Made by a program: the position numbers and the translations under genes. From Apostichopus parvimensis (taxonomy: Eukaryota; Echinodermata; Holothuroidea; Aspidochirotida; Stichopodidae), in contig KN883015.1 in NCBI GenBank assembly GCA_000934455.1, positions 62,787 to 92,906 on the forward strand: a stretch of DNA of 30,120 bases, given 5' to 3'. Of the stretch, positions 11,183 to 23,100 are shown in pieces. How positions within the stretch are numbered: position 1 is the stretch's first letter; each line of letters starts with the position of its first letter. The notes beneath the pieces were generated by a model, which was given only the letters and a program-made list of their open reading frames with translations, had not been told where the DNA came from and did no database searches.

Positions 11183-11341
11183 AGCACGGCACTCGGTTTG
11201 GGGCGAGTCTTCAATGCCTTTAATTCCCTGAAGAGACAAAACAAGCAGAGGATATTCCTTTCATATGAGGCTGACAATCCCAATACCTCATATGTTGAAG
11301 ACATGTTTGCATCAGAGGACACTCAAATTGAAAAATATAAA
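11183..11341 (+). CDS. orphan coding-like exon, function unknown
   Basis: A TTTTTCAG acceptor at 11175-11182 opens a 159-nt (53-codon, phase 0) frame that stays open to 11392, with a possible donor GTATTT at 11342. Parts of the product are [17 protein letters not shown] and RIFLSYEADNPNTSYVEDMF, which have ordinary protein composition and do not look like a chance low-complexity frame. I do not recognise the family; SYVEDMF loosely recalls the N-terminal motif of 2-oxoglutarate dehydrogenase E1, but this is too weak to name it. No partner exon was found nearby. Its first 35 nt recur at 15824-15858. It may be an exon of an unrecognised plus-strand gene or a fragment of a duplicated gene. Confidence 0.4.
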
Positions 11342-12413
11342 GTATTTGTGTCCTTAGTTTGTTTTCAATTCAGTTTGCCTCTGCTAGAATGAAAACATCA
11401 GGCCCTTTGTTTTTCTAATTAAGAAAGAAAATACATCAATACACAGATTCCAAAAAAAAAAACTACATAAAAGAGTTGAGTTTGAATGAGAATTAGTAAT
11501 GTATAAACCAAAGTCAGACCCTTTGAATATCGATATATAAAATTCTCTTCTCTTCCCACACCTCCACCCCATCCCCCCCCCCCCCCCCGTCTCTCACCAG
11601 CCCACACTGCCACAAGCCTCATAAAACAACTCCTACATCACAGATGTAGAAACAACTTTCTTTTTTTCTCCCTCATTTTGCTGTTCATGCTGTATTATAG
11701 ATTAGATATCTGGTTTAGAATTCTGTAAAAAGGTTTCCAAGAGAATCTTCAGAAATCTTTGTGACTAACTAAGGTGTTCTGATTACAAACGTTTGTGTGT
11801 GTGTGTGTGATTCATGATGGATAGATGGAAAGAATAAAGTAACAAAATTGTTACATATTTTATTAAAAAAAAGTCTGGTTTAATGTGTAGTTTTTTAGGT
11901 TTTGGAATTGTGAAACGGTGAATCACAAAGTTATCGCAATACAAGAAAAGTTTTGTCCGTCCTACCCACGCAAACAACCTAGGCTCTTTAAGGTGTGAAA
12001 GTCAACGTTTTGTGCTTGAAAATCCCGGGTACGGGCGTCACATAAGGCATAAAAACGCAAGGACACATATGCTGACAAAGATACTGTAGCATGGAACACA
12101 TTAAAGCTTATGTTAAAATTATGTTAAACATCTAATTTTTTAAAATATCCGACAATAAACTGGGCTATGATAGCGTCTGTACGATATGTACCACGATATC
12201 ACTCTTCAAAACAGAGGGCCTCAAAACTTGAATAAAAAATAACGATTTAACAAAGATCACTGTCGATTGAGACTCTCTGGAAGTTTTGGGCGAAGTCCAT
12301 TCATTTATGATGCACTTTTAGGTGGACTACCATTCATTGAGATTTATTGAGCAAGGTACCTAGTAATAGGCTTGTCGTACATTGCCAGGACAGGGAAGGA
12401 ACCCATTCGACTC
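11342..12413. other. intergenic stretch, simple repeats only
   Basis: Holds a poly(C) tract at about 11573-11588 and a (GT)n run at about 11792-11810. No gene seen. Confidence 0.4.
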
Positions 12414-12630
12414 GACTGTCGCACCCAGTTGGGACAATTTTTTCTATACTGTAGTGTCACGTCCGGCTTCAGAGCACTCGTATTGTCAGTACGAGCAGTA
12501 TGAATATCATGTTTCTATCAGATCAAGTTTAGCAACTGTACTGACAATACCAGTGCTTTGAGAGCATGATATTAGAGTAGTTTAAATAGGTATTAGCATG
12601 AGGAGAATTGTCCCAACTGTCTGACTGTCG
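12414..12630. mobile_element. foldback MITE-like element with 8-bp direct repeats
   Basis: CAGTTGGGACAATT at 12426-12439 is repeated inverted at 12606-12619. Inside, AGCACTCGTATTGTCAGTAC (from about 12473) has an inverted partner with one mismatch near 12538-12557, so the element can fold back on itself. The 8-mer GACTGTCG flanks it at 12414-12421 and 12623-12630, as expected for a target-site duplication of hAT-type length. The ends between the direct repeats and the inverted repeats are offset by one base, so exact borders are uncertain. Confidence 0.6.
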
Positions 12631-13253
12631 TGACCTAGTGTTGCATATTCATGAGAGACCCTGGTCACACCGACTATTTTCTGTCAACACCCTGTACTTA
12701 TTCGGGTCATTTTTAAAATCCCTTTTTTCCCGTGATTGGTTAAGTCCTGAATAGCCAGCCACAAACTGTTCTTTACCAGCCAAAATACAGCTTGAAATAG
12801 TTGTTGACATAAATGTCAGATGTTTTATTAGCATGATTTCTTGGGTCAATTTCTGCTTGCTTAAATCACTATAGATTGTCATAGAAACTCATAAAAATAT
12901 ATATATTTTTTTCAATTGTGTTGTTATGATTGGCAGTGATGTCTTCTTTCAATGAATACTGAATAGGATATGCCTGTTCCTGATTTGTTAAATAGAGCAT
13001 CTGAAAGATGAATATCATTTTTATAACTATGTTTTTGGTTCATTTCATAGTAGAAGCTTCCTATAAGTTTTAAACGTTTTTCATCTTAGTGGAAATCAAC
13101 ACTTCATCCATGAAAATACTTTTGTCAAAGCCTCCTCATCTTGACAATCAAAAAACCTTACCAAGCAATATTAGCCTCGGTGATGCATTTGTCACTAGTG
13201 ACTCTGTTCGTTAATGATACGCTCCTTTAAGTTTAAATCACCATAGTGATTGT
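12631..13253. other. intergenic stretch, nothing recognised
   Basis: AT-rich sequence without gene, RNA gene or clear repeat. Confidence 0.4.
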
Positions 13254-13508
13254 CGGAGTGTTAGCTCAGTGGTTAACGCAGGTGCCTTTCAATCATAAGG
13301 TCCCCGGTTCAAGTCACTCCCAGATTAATGTATGTGGTCCAGTTACAGAGTTGTTGACAATTAACAATTCATAATCATGGACGTTAAATATGAATGTAAG
13401 AGACTGACTTCGGTCAGCTTGCGGCTTTGATAAACCAATGAGGCTTCTTCCTGAGTTCCTGCTTGCAGGAGGATCTAATATACATACATACATACATACA
13501 TACATAGC
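13254..13508 (+). mobile_element. tRNA-derived SINE
   Basis: The head (13254-13320) has RNA polymerase III promoter boxes: box A TAGCTCAGTGG and box B GGTTCAAGTC, spaced as in a tRNA. Its T-arm no longer pairs, so it is not a working tRNA. A unique body follows, containing GACTTCGGTCAGCTTGCGGC, and the element ends in a (TACA/CATA)n tail at about 13483-13506. This is the structure of a tRNA-related SINE. No target-site duplication was found. Confidence 0.75.
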
Positions 13509-13519
13509 AACTAGCACAC

Positions 13520-13525
13520 TTTAAT
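13520..13525 (-). promoter_or_regulatory. possible BMAL polyadenylation signal (ATTAAA)
   Basis: ATTAAA on the minus strand about 315 nt past the BMAL stop codon. No AATAAA occurs nearer. Weak evidence. Confidence 0.2.
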
Positions 13526-13840
13526 GGTCAAATCTGGTTTAACCGTTCCTTCTCATCCCTAGTCTTATTTCACTCTCTATCTCATTGGATATTATCAAAT
13601 CTTTGCTCTTCCACTGCCTCCTCCTAAACAACCTTATAACAAAAGGAAAAAACAGGAGACTGTATTAGATGATAGATCACAGGAAGATGACATATTACAC
13701 TGCACATAATAGTTACTCCCAGGATGGTAATTCCCCACTTTTTACATCTCATTCCACCCCCCCCCCCCCCAACAAAAAGGGGCTGTTTTCATGCCACTCC
13801 TTTTTTTTCTTTTGTACAGTAATACTAGTCCGGTCACCCA

Positions 13841-14106
13841 TTATCCATTCAAAAGTGGCCAGGGTAGTCCGCTGAAATCCACGGCCCCGCCGAGCCCGGC
13901 GTCTGCCTCTAAGAGATTCATGATGAAGGCCATCGCCGACTCATCCTCCCATCCATCCGCGCCCTCTTTCTCCGGCGGCTTGTCGTGGTGCGCGACCTTC
14001 CGTTGACCGATGCTACCGTCCTGACTGCTCCCGGCTACTTCTGTGGGCAAGTTTTCGGACCTGTTGATGATGTCGGAGGTTGAACTCCTTTCCTGGCTCT
14101 GAGAAC
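13841..14106 (-). CDS. BMAL1: BMAL coding exon 14: C-terminal transactivation region
   Basis: Starts [17 protein letters not shown] after CATCACGTAG and ends with [18 protein letters not shown], then [12 protein letters not shown] and TAA at 13841-13843. The last block is the part of vertebrate BMAL1 that binds CBP/p300 and CRY (human ends DFSDLPWPL). Here three residues (LNG) follow PWPL. Confidence 0.95.
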
Positions 14107-17100
14107 CTACGTGATGTGAAATAGTGGAGGAGGGGTGAAAACCACGATGCACACAAGCATTGTTAGTCGTTATTACACTACCCTCTCGACTAGCAAAAAA
14201 CTAAACACGTTTTCAACAAAGTGGATGACAGACACTTCTGGGCGGGCTTCTCCCAGATTTGTGGTTGCTTTAAACATCGTAAAAATAACTGCTGATTATT
14301 ATTATTTTAATTTGCGAAAAAAATGAAGAAATACACTAGACAAATTGCCTTAAAATATTTAAGACTTGAATTAATTAAGACAACTTGCCATTCGAAGGGC
14401 TGGGAATATTTGTGGATTCTGCAGGTCCGGTTGTGTTTTCATCTATTGTTCCACCAGGGCTATTGGAAGGTGAAGCANNNNNNNNNNNNNNNNNNNNNNN
14501 NNNNNNNNNNNNNNNNNNNNNNNNNNNGCATTCCATTGCCTTTCCAACACCTCTTCTGCAATCTTCCATCCTATCTGGACACCTGCAGGATGCAGGTTGC
14601 AGGGCACACCCAGAACGTCTTGTAGCACAGATTGCACACCTTCAAGGAAAACGAATTGAGTAACTTTCAGAAAGGGGTTGCCAGGGCTGGTGGAACCAGG
14701 GTTTAAAAAGGTAGTGGAATTGGCCTTAGGGTCCATGCAGCCCCCCCCTTCCCCTTGATCCACTCTCTCCCCCCACAGAAAAAAAACATTTTAGATGGCA
14801 AATGGTGCATTCTGAGGCATACTCAGACTTTCAAGTAGGTATACAATTAGGTCTAAATGTAAAGGTCATGCTAAATAACTGTTTGAAGGGGGGGAAGGGG
14901 GAGGCAGGGCGGGGAGGTGGGCTCACTACTTTCCACAGGATCAGAGGTATATAGAAAGCATCCAATGAACTACAGGCCCTAGTATTTCACAAATATAGCC
15001 ACTTGCTCTAAAATGAAAGCACTTAAACAATCTACTAGCTAAAATCAAGTTCTCATTGACATTTTTTCATGAATTCAAACACACACCAGTACTGCACATG
15101 CTTATGAGATCAGACCAATAATATTTGCTGATAATAAGCAGTAAAACAATGTTTATGTTAGGAATGAAAATCGTGCAGATTCTTTGACTGATGATGGTTA
15201 ACCGACTTAGAATGTGTTGATTTTATCGGTTTTTTAATGTCTAACTGGCAGAAAAATGAAAAGAGGGTATTTTATTTTACAGGCAAACTGCAAAATCTTC
15301 TAGCATTAAGCCAGAAAAAATAGCCCAAAATTTCAAGGTATGAAAACAAAAAACGAAATTCATTCCTAACGGCAAGTTGAGTCATTTCTCTTTAAAATTT
15401 GTCCATGTGGGATTAAATTTGGAAATAAAATACCAATCATTTTTACGACTTAGTTTTCAAAAAGGAGGCCTGAAACCCACCCTATCCTGTCATTTTAAAG
15501 GGTGTGAAGACTCGCGCACAAAGAAACGTCTCATGCCGGTAATCTGACCTAGTTTCCAATGAGGTGTAACAGAAGTGTTAGACACCACCATCGATCCCAG
15601 AAAATACACACAGCTTACTACCGTCAGTAATTAGACACTAGTGCACAGTCAGTACATGCAGCTACAGTCAATACCCACAACACAGTGTATATAGCAGCGA
15701 TAGACATCTCAGGTCCAGATAAATGATAACAAGGTATCACGTTTCACTACTGTCTGCATTTTGTAGCGACACAAACAAAACGTCACTTGCAAGCAACGGA
15801 AAGTTAACTTTATGTAGATGGCCGCACACGGTTTGGGGCGAGTCTTCAATGCCTTTAAACACTCACCTATATCGCCTAAAATGTTTTCAACCACTGTACG
15901 TCCATCGTTGGTCTTGTCACTCTTATTAGACGTCCTGTGCGATTCGTCTGGGTCTCTGTTACCGGAAAAAATAAAATGCCCCAAAATTAAATAATGGCAA
16001 GAATAACAATTGAACAGCTTTGTTAATACAGTAATATAGCAAGTATTATGTCTGGATATAGTCTCTGGATATAGTATCTGGATATAGTTTCTGAATATAG
16101 ACCTGGATATAGTTTCTGCATAAAGAGCCTGGATACAGCCCCTGGATATAGTGCCTAGATATAGCACCTGGATACAGCGCCCTGATACAGCATCTGGATA
16201 CAGCGGCTGGATATAGCGTCTGGATATAGTGTCTGGATATAGCATCTCCATATAGTTTCTGGATATAGTGTCTGGATATAGTGCCTGAATATAGCGCCTG
16301 GATAAAGCGCCTGGATACAGGGTCTGGATACAGTGCCTAGATATAGCACCTGGATACAGCGCCTGGATACAGCGTTGGGATATAGTGTCTGGATATAGCA
16401 TTTGGGATATAGCATCTGGATATAGGGCCTGGATACAGCGCCTGGATATAGTGTTGGGATATAGTGTCTGGATATAATGTTGGGATATAGCATCTTGATA
16501 TAGCGTTGGGATATAGTGTCTGGATATAGTGTCTGGATATAGTTTCTGGATAAAGCGCCTGGATACAGCGCCTGGATATAGTGCCTAGATATAGCCCCTG
16601 GATACAGCGTCTGGATAGTGCCTGGATACAGCGTCTGGATAGTGCCTGGATATAGCTTCTGGATATGTCTGGATATAGCGTCTAGATACAGTGCCTGGAT
16701 ATAGCGTCTGGAAATATTGTCTGGATATGTGTAGATCAGGGTTCAAATTGAGAATTGAGATGGACAAGGCAATTTTTAGGGCAGGTTAGAAATTGCATTG
16801 GATTTTCATTGCACAGGCAAGCCACTTCAACAAGTTTTCTGCTTCCAAGCCAGTACTGAGGCATTTTAGGGTATAAGTGATATAAAATATGCTTGCCGTA
16901 GCATATTCTCAGTAGGTTTACTCAAATCGTGGTGTTGCTGTGGACTGAGTGAAATTAAGGCAATAAATTCAAGAGATTCCATTCTAAGCCACAGAGATGC
17001 AGGGTGATGCAGTGTTTAACATATGCTGAGAATCTCGGTAGGTTCATTTGAAAACTGGTGAAGACGAGGATGTGGAGTTGGTGATATTTCAGGAAATAAT

Positions 17101-20100
17101 TCAAGAGATTCTACTCCAAGCCACAGATTCTCAGTAGGTTAATTGGAAACCTGGTGTAGATGTGGAGTTAGTGAAATTTGCGGAAATAATTCAAGCGATT
17201 CCATTCCAAGCCGCAGATGATCTTAGTATCCGTATTGAGATAACAATATGCACAATGATGTATTGAGATAAAAAAAAGTTGAGAAAAAAGAAGACGAAGA
17301 AGAAGAAGAAGAAACATGAAAACTCACAAGATCAATGTATTGGTAGAGACTATGTACTCCACTTCTTTCGTCCAAGGATTACGAAAGCAGAACAATTTGG
17401 ACTTGAATTTGAGAAAAGAACCATTTTTAGCACGAAATCTGTATACTTTTGTTTCGACCTTCTCCTTCTTCAATAAGACTGTTGAGACAAAGGCAGAGTG
17501 AGAGACAAGAGACAGAGAGAAAGATAAATACATCAGAGGGAGGAAAAACCTCTAATATTGAAACAGGAAGGGAACATCTGTTATCGCAATAGCTGATGGA
17601 TCAGAACCGTAGGGTTGACAGTATTGTCTTATTGCGATAGAAATAGGACATTTTGCATCCATGTCAAATATTCTATCTCTTCTTTGGTTTTTCAAGATAT
17701 TCATCTGTAGTATATGGTTAAATGTCGGAAAATGTACTATAACAGCAAAACTTGGTGTTATTCATTTCTTGAAGAATACTGGGGTACGTTTGCTTTAAAT
17801 GCCATTTATTTGAAATAAAATGTGAAATACCATTTTTAAATGTCGGCACATAAAGACAATACTTCTTGTCCAACGCCTTTGCCCCTCTCCCTTACCCAAA
17901 CTGTCCTTCCTCTTCCACTTGACTGGCCCCTCATTCCCACCCTTGTTAAATTCATACACACACACACACACATGCACACACAAAATTTCTGATTGCATCA
18001 CTAAGTGAATTCCTGCACATGGATGATGGTCCAGATAGACGGATCAAAGCTAAAAACGTGCCCTTCACCAGTTTGTTTTTTCCTTTTGTCTCTTCACGTC
18101 TTCACATTATCGCCACCACAGAGACCTCTCCCAGAGCAGTCTAAGCCAAAGGCAGATAATACTAGAAGGAAGAGAGGTTCTCACCTGCGTAATGATTTTC
18201 TGCCATCTGCTTGATATCACCGACATGGATGTATTCATAACAGGATGTACCTAATAACTCTTGAGGTAGATATCCCAAAATGGATGTTGCTCTAAACAAG
18301 ATTTAAAAGAAAAAAAAAAGGTATAAAAACAAGCAATTTATAGATTTGGAAGACATTCAACACATATTTACCCTTGGCAGATTTTATAACACATTTGTAA
18401 ACATTTTCACATTTAAGGCTCTTTAATTCTTACATGTTGATACAGAAATACAACCTGAATTGAAAAGCAATGGTGTTATAAACTGGACATCTACAAATTT
18501 ATCAAAATTTATAGTTTTGTGCCTAAAAATCATCATGTGGCTAAATAAGAACTGGAATTCGAAATTCAACCCGCCTGTTGAACACATGCATAGATTTGGA
18601 ACGGGTTGTGATGTTCAGTGGCACGATTGTATGAGACGGGGTGAGCTGTGGTTGGAACTTGATTTTCATCATCACAAACTTTAATGTTCTGGGGCCCGAG
18701 GTGATCCTTTAATTTCGGTTTAATCGTCCTTCTGTGACTGTTCCAAAGGAGACTGTCTCTGGTTTAGTCTTGACGCTCTTAATCACTTCAAATTTTATCG
18801 TAACCGGGTTTCGAACCTTTGATCGACAAACGTGAATTTGCCATCCATTGCTTGTCTGGATACATATTGATAACAAGCCTCTTGCCCGCCTCCTGGAGGG
18901 TGACCCATCTCGTGAACGTCTTGTGTGGTCTGAGAAAGAGACAGACAAATAATTGTGTGAACCGTATAAAAGCACAAAGAAATTATAAGTAAACCTTTCA
19001 AAAGAACTTGTCAAATGAAAAAGCTGATTTATTAATCAAAACCATTTCATGTGCAAGTATATTCCCCACTAAATGGCACCATTTTATTTTGGTACGTGGA
19101 ACAGTCTACTTAAAACCAGTGGAGTGCATCTGAAATTTTCATGGTCAGCAGGGTAAGGTCCAGTGTTAAATTATACAAATATATCAAGACAGGTAAAAAG
19201 CTAAGAACAATTTGAAGGGGTTGTTTCTCTGTTCTTTACATTGGACAAACAGTTAAGAAGCTGATATAAGTTACCTAGAAACAAAAAAGCAACTGAGACA
19301 GTGAGTAATATGACCCGAAAAACCCTTTCTCTTCACTTTAGAGAGAGACTCAAATGTGACTAATTTTACACTGCCGTGGTAAAATCACAGAAATTCCCAA
19401 AGTACGCCACGACTCGCACGATGCTGTACTGGATCCAAAAAACTATACTTTACTAAAAGATGGCACATGTCTTCTATGTTATGACTCCTGTTCAAGTGAC
19501 CTTTGACATCCACCAAAAATGGACAGCTAAACCAGAAATGAGTTTAGAAACAAAATTATTCTTGTATCTACCATCAGCAGTAACATCATAAAAATTATCA
19601 ACATGATAATAGAGACTAAACGAACAAATAGTTAAAAACCTGGGACATGTACAGAGGTATAAAACAATATTATTATTATTTATTATTATTATTTTTTTTT
19701 ATCATACCTTTGCTATGGCGATGAGACAGCTAAGGGTGCAGCCCTCTGTATCACCTTCCCTTTCGTTGTCGTACTCCACGCCGATCTGAGATAAGGGCCA
19801 GCTCTTGAGATAACCAGTACACTGTATCGTAACATACTTTTTACGATCTGAAATGAAACGTTCCCAATGTTATTTTTTTCCTGTTAAATTAAGTCGCAGC
19901 AAAGAAAAGTTGTGCTAATATCATTATATTTAAAGGATGCTATTAAATATGTCTACTAACACGGTGGGAGGGGAGGGGGATGGGGTTGGGCAGGGTTGTT
20001 GCCATTCAGCAAATGGGTGACAATTCTGATGACACATTACATTCAATGAAATGAGGACACTCTTTTCTCTATAATTTGGTTGACATTTATTCCATTTGCA

Positions 20101-23100
20101 TTCTGCATTCCTTTCATCTGCCATAGCAGGTTAAATCGTTTGAGAATTTTAAATTATTTTCCGAGTGCGGAATATCCTGATACGAATATGAGAACGGTCG
20201 TGGAGTCGGTTCGGACCACTTTGCTTCCTGGTTCACATATCTCGAACCATGTGAGCAGGTCACCATGGAGAGACTGTGAGATCGTTGCTAAGGCCTTACC
20301 TGGAACATATTTCAATTTCTTCTTGATGTTTGATTGGTCCTCTGTCTTCACGATGCTGTCTTTGGAATGCTGTCGCATCCGACAGAAGAATGACCTCCTG
20401 CTACCAGAGGACAACTGTGGAATAATGGGAGCCACATCAGACTTGACCGGGAGACCAGCTGAGGAAACAAAACAAGATATATAATATAGAAAATTTAAAA
20501 AAATAGCTTTAATAATTGTTATAATTGCAGGCTATGGACTCTATCAGGAATGAGCCTGGGGTAAAAAAAAAATCACGGAACATTGCAAAAATTGCGGTAT
20601 AGGCTCCAGTTTGCATATGCTACAGTGTGTTAGGATAATAAATTTTGTCCCCGAGGAAGAAAAGAAATCACGGATATTCCGCGAATTCGCGGAAAAAGCT
20701 CATGCCTGCTCTATACTGCATTTACAAATGTCTGCACGTCAAGGCTTGAGTTTTACCTGTTACCGACGACAACAACTGCATCTGCTCCTGCAAGCAAGGG
20801 TTTCCGATTCCAGAGGTGCCACTCATAATAATAAGGATTGTTTTGCTCTGTGTTAGATTCAGTTGTTTTCCAATTCCTAAGTAACTACTGGTTAATACAA
20901 CTTGTCTTTCTTTACCATATATATAACAAATGCCCAAACTTCAACCAAACATAGACTCTAGTTTTAAGGCTTGCACAGCTCGGACAGGAAACTGGTAAGG
21001 GAGATACTGCAAGATTATAGATAATTTTTAATGAGAAACCTGTATTATACACGGAGGGCAGTAGATAGATAGAGGAATAGGTCACCGGGGCTGGACAGTG
21101 CTTAAAGGTTTACCTGTGACATAGTCGCAAGGGGTGTACGGTGTAAAAGGTTACCAGGTCACTCTTGACATGGTTGCTAAGGGTGTAAAATGCTAAAAGG
21201 TTACCAGGTCACTCTTTAAAGGGTTGATAAGGATGTACAGGGCTTAATAATTACGAGCTCACTCTTGACATGGTTGCTAAAGGTGTACACTGCTAAAGGT
21301 TACCAGGTGACACTTGACAGTGTTGCTAAGGGTGTACAGGGCTTAATGATTACCAGCTAACTCTGGAGATGGTTGCTTAGGGTGTAAAGTGCTAAAAGGT
21401 TGCCAGGTCACTCTTGACAGGGTTGCTAAGGGTGTACAGGGCTTAATGACTACGAGCTCACTCTTGACATGGTTGTTAAGGGTGTGAAGTGCTTAAAGGT
21501 TACCAGGTCACTCTTGACATGGTTGCTAAGGGTTAAAGAGTGCTAAGGTTGTGAGGAGACAGGTGGGTGATAAGAGATACAGATTTATCCTTCAAACAAA
21601 TATACACATATGGTAAAATTGCTAATCTGTAACACTCACTCTTTGTATCTATAAACCTCTCTCTCGGGGTCAGATCGGAGGATGACAGCTGTTCCTTGAC
21701 CTTTGACATATCTTTTGGATGTAGAATATCAAATAAGCTCTGACCAATTAAATATTCCTGAAAAATGACGAAGAACAAAAAATGAAAAAAAATAAATAAA
21801 TAAATAAACACAATGGTTCAAAGTATTCAGGATTCAGAAAATAATTTCAAACAATAGCTGATGATTTTCTTATCCAAAAGAGTATATTATTTGTACCTTT
21901 TCGGTTTTAAAGCTCAGATGAAAATAAGCCTCATTATGCGTTCGATCTTGAGAAGACATTGACAAGCCAGGCATTTAACTATTCATGATGTACCTCTCAG
22001 AGCACATGGGAGGGTGTATAGTCAGTCAATTAGCTTATTTTCAATCAAACATATCTCATGTTTTGGACAAGACGTTGCCAAAAAACCGGGGATTTTACTA
22101 TGATGTACCTCAGAGCACATGGGAAGAAGGTCTAATGTCAGTCAATATAGGTTACTTTCAATCAACACGTTATGGACAAGACATTGACAAACCAGGATTT
22201 TCAAGTAACAGTGTGGAATATGTTGGTCTTTCAGATGGTAAGCATTAAATAGCTTACCCTTGATACACAAAGCGTATTGACGACAGATTCTGAAACGTAC
22301 AGCATTCTTCCTCGGTCACAGCTGACTACTACCAGGAAACCTTCAGCGCTCTACATAAATATAAAATATAGGACAAGAACAAGATTGTATTCAATGTATC
22401 AACTATGCCCCTTCCTCCCCCCCCCCCTCCCACCACTGTCACAGGATTCTCTGAGGTATATTTGTTGGTGATGGCAACAGGTTTCCAGGAACCGACCCAA
22501 AAAAATTACTACCCTTTCCAAAGCCTTTACTACCTGATCCGGAAATTTGTAAAAATCACTCACATCATTCTACATTTCAGTTACATTTTTATTTGAATTA
22601 ATGTAAGGGAGGTTTATTCTTCCATTATTTCATCATTTGGTGATATTCCCTTTACACGTGAAGTGTAAAATTAGGTGAAACAGTTGACTATTCCTTCCAG
22701 AGAACGTTTTGATCTACTATGTTTTGTTTACTTTTACATGTGCACACTGTACTGTATAGCCTAAGCAATCTCTCAGCATATGGCACACTTTCAATGCAGC
22801 AAAATGTACTCTTGGACAGCTCATTATAAGTTGACCGCCACCATGTGAAAATTTACTAAAACAGTCCCACAAAAGTTGAACAGAAATTTTCCATAATTAC
22901 ACATTGGACATCACCATTTCACTATGGGTTGATTGATGTAGTTTGCTATGGATTTTCCAACTAATTTAAATTGGAACCTCCTGGAGTGCTAGCCTTAGTG
23001 TGTATAAGTTCTGTAACTTTCTTGTAATGGAGTTTTGGTCTGCAAATATGCTGTCGATGGTATCCCATTGCTTAATTTAGCAATTTTATGCAAAGCCCAA

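Larger units (their letters stand above)
14583..15866 (-). other. BMAL intron 12
   Basis: Contains a G-rich tract at 14887-14921 and the duplicate of the orphan-exon start at 15824-15858. Otherwise no feature was recognised. Confidence 0.7.

Noticed and set aside
13254-13325. Functional tRNA gene
   Set aside because: A and B boxes are present, but the T-stem does not pair and the anticodon arm is irregular; a SINE body and tail follow.
15709-16401. 230-codon minus-strand open frame with [11 protein letters not shown]-type repeats
   Set aside because: It is the 13-bp minisatellite read through, plus BMAL exon 12 and flanking intron. The unit length alone explains the absence of stops.
17582-17639. 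Hairpin as a possible RNA gene
   Set aside because: Only 9 paired bases with a 40-base loop; no support for an RNA gene.
20080-20484. 134-codon plus-strand open frame
   Set aside because: It overlaps BMAL exon 7 antisense; that exon is strongly conserved on the other strand.
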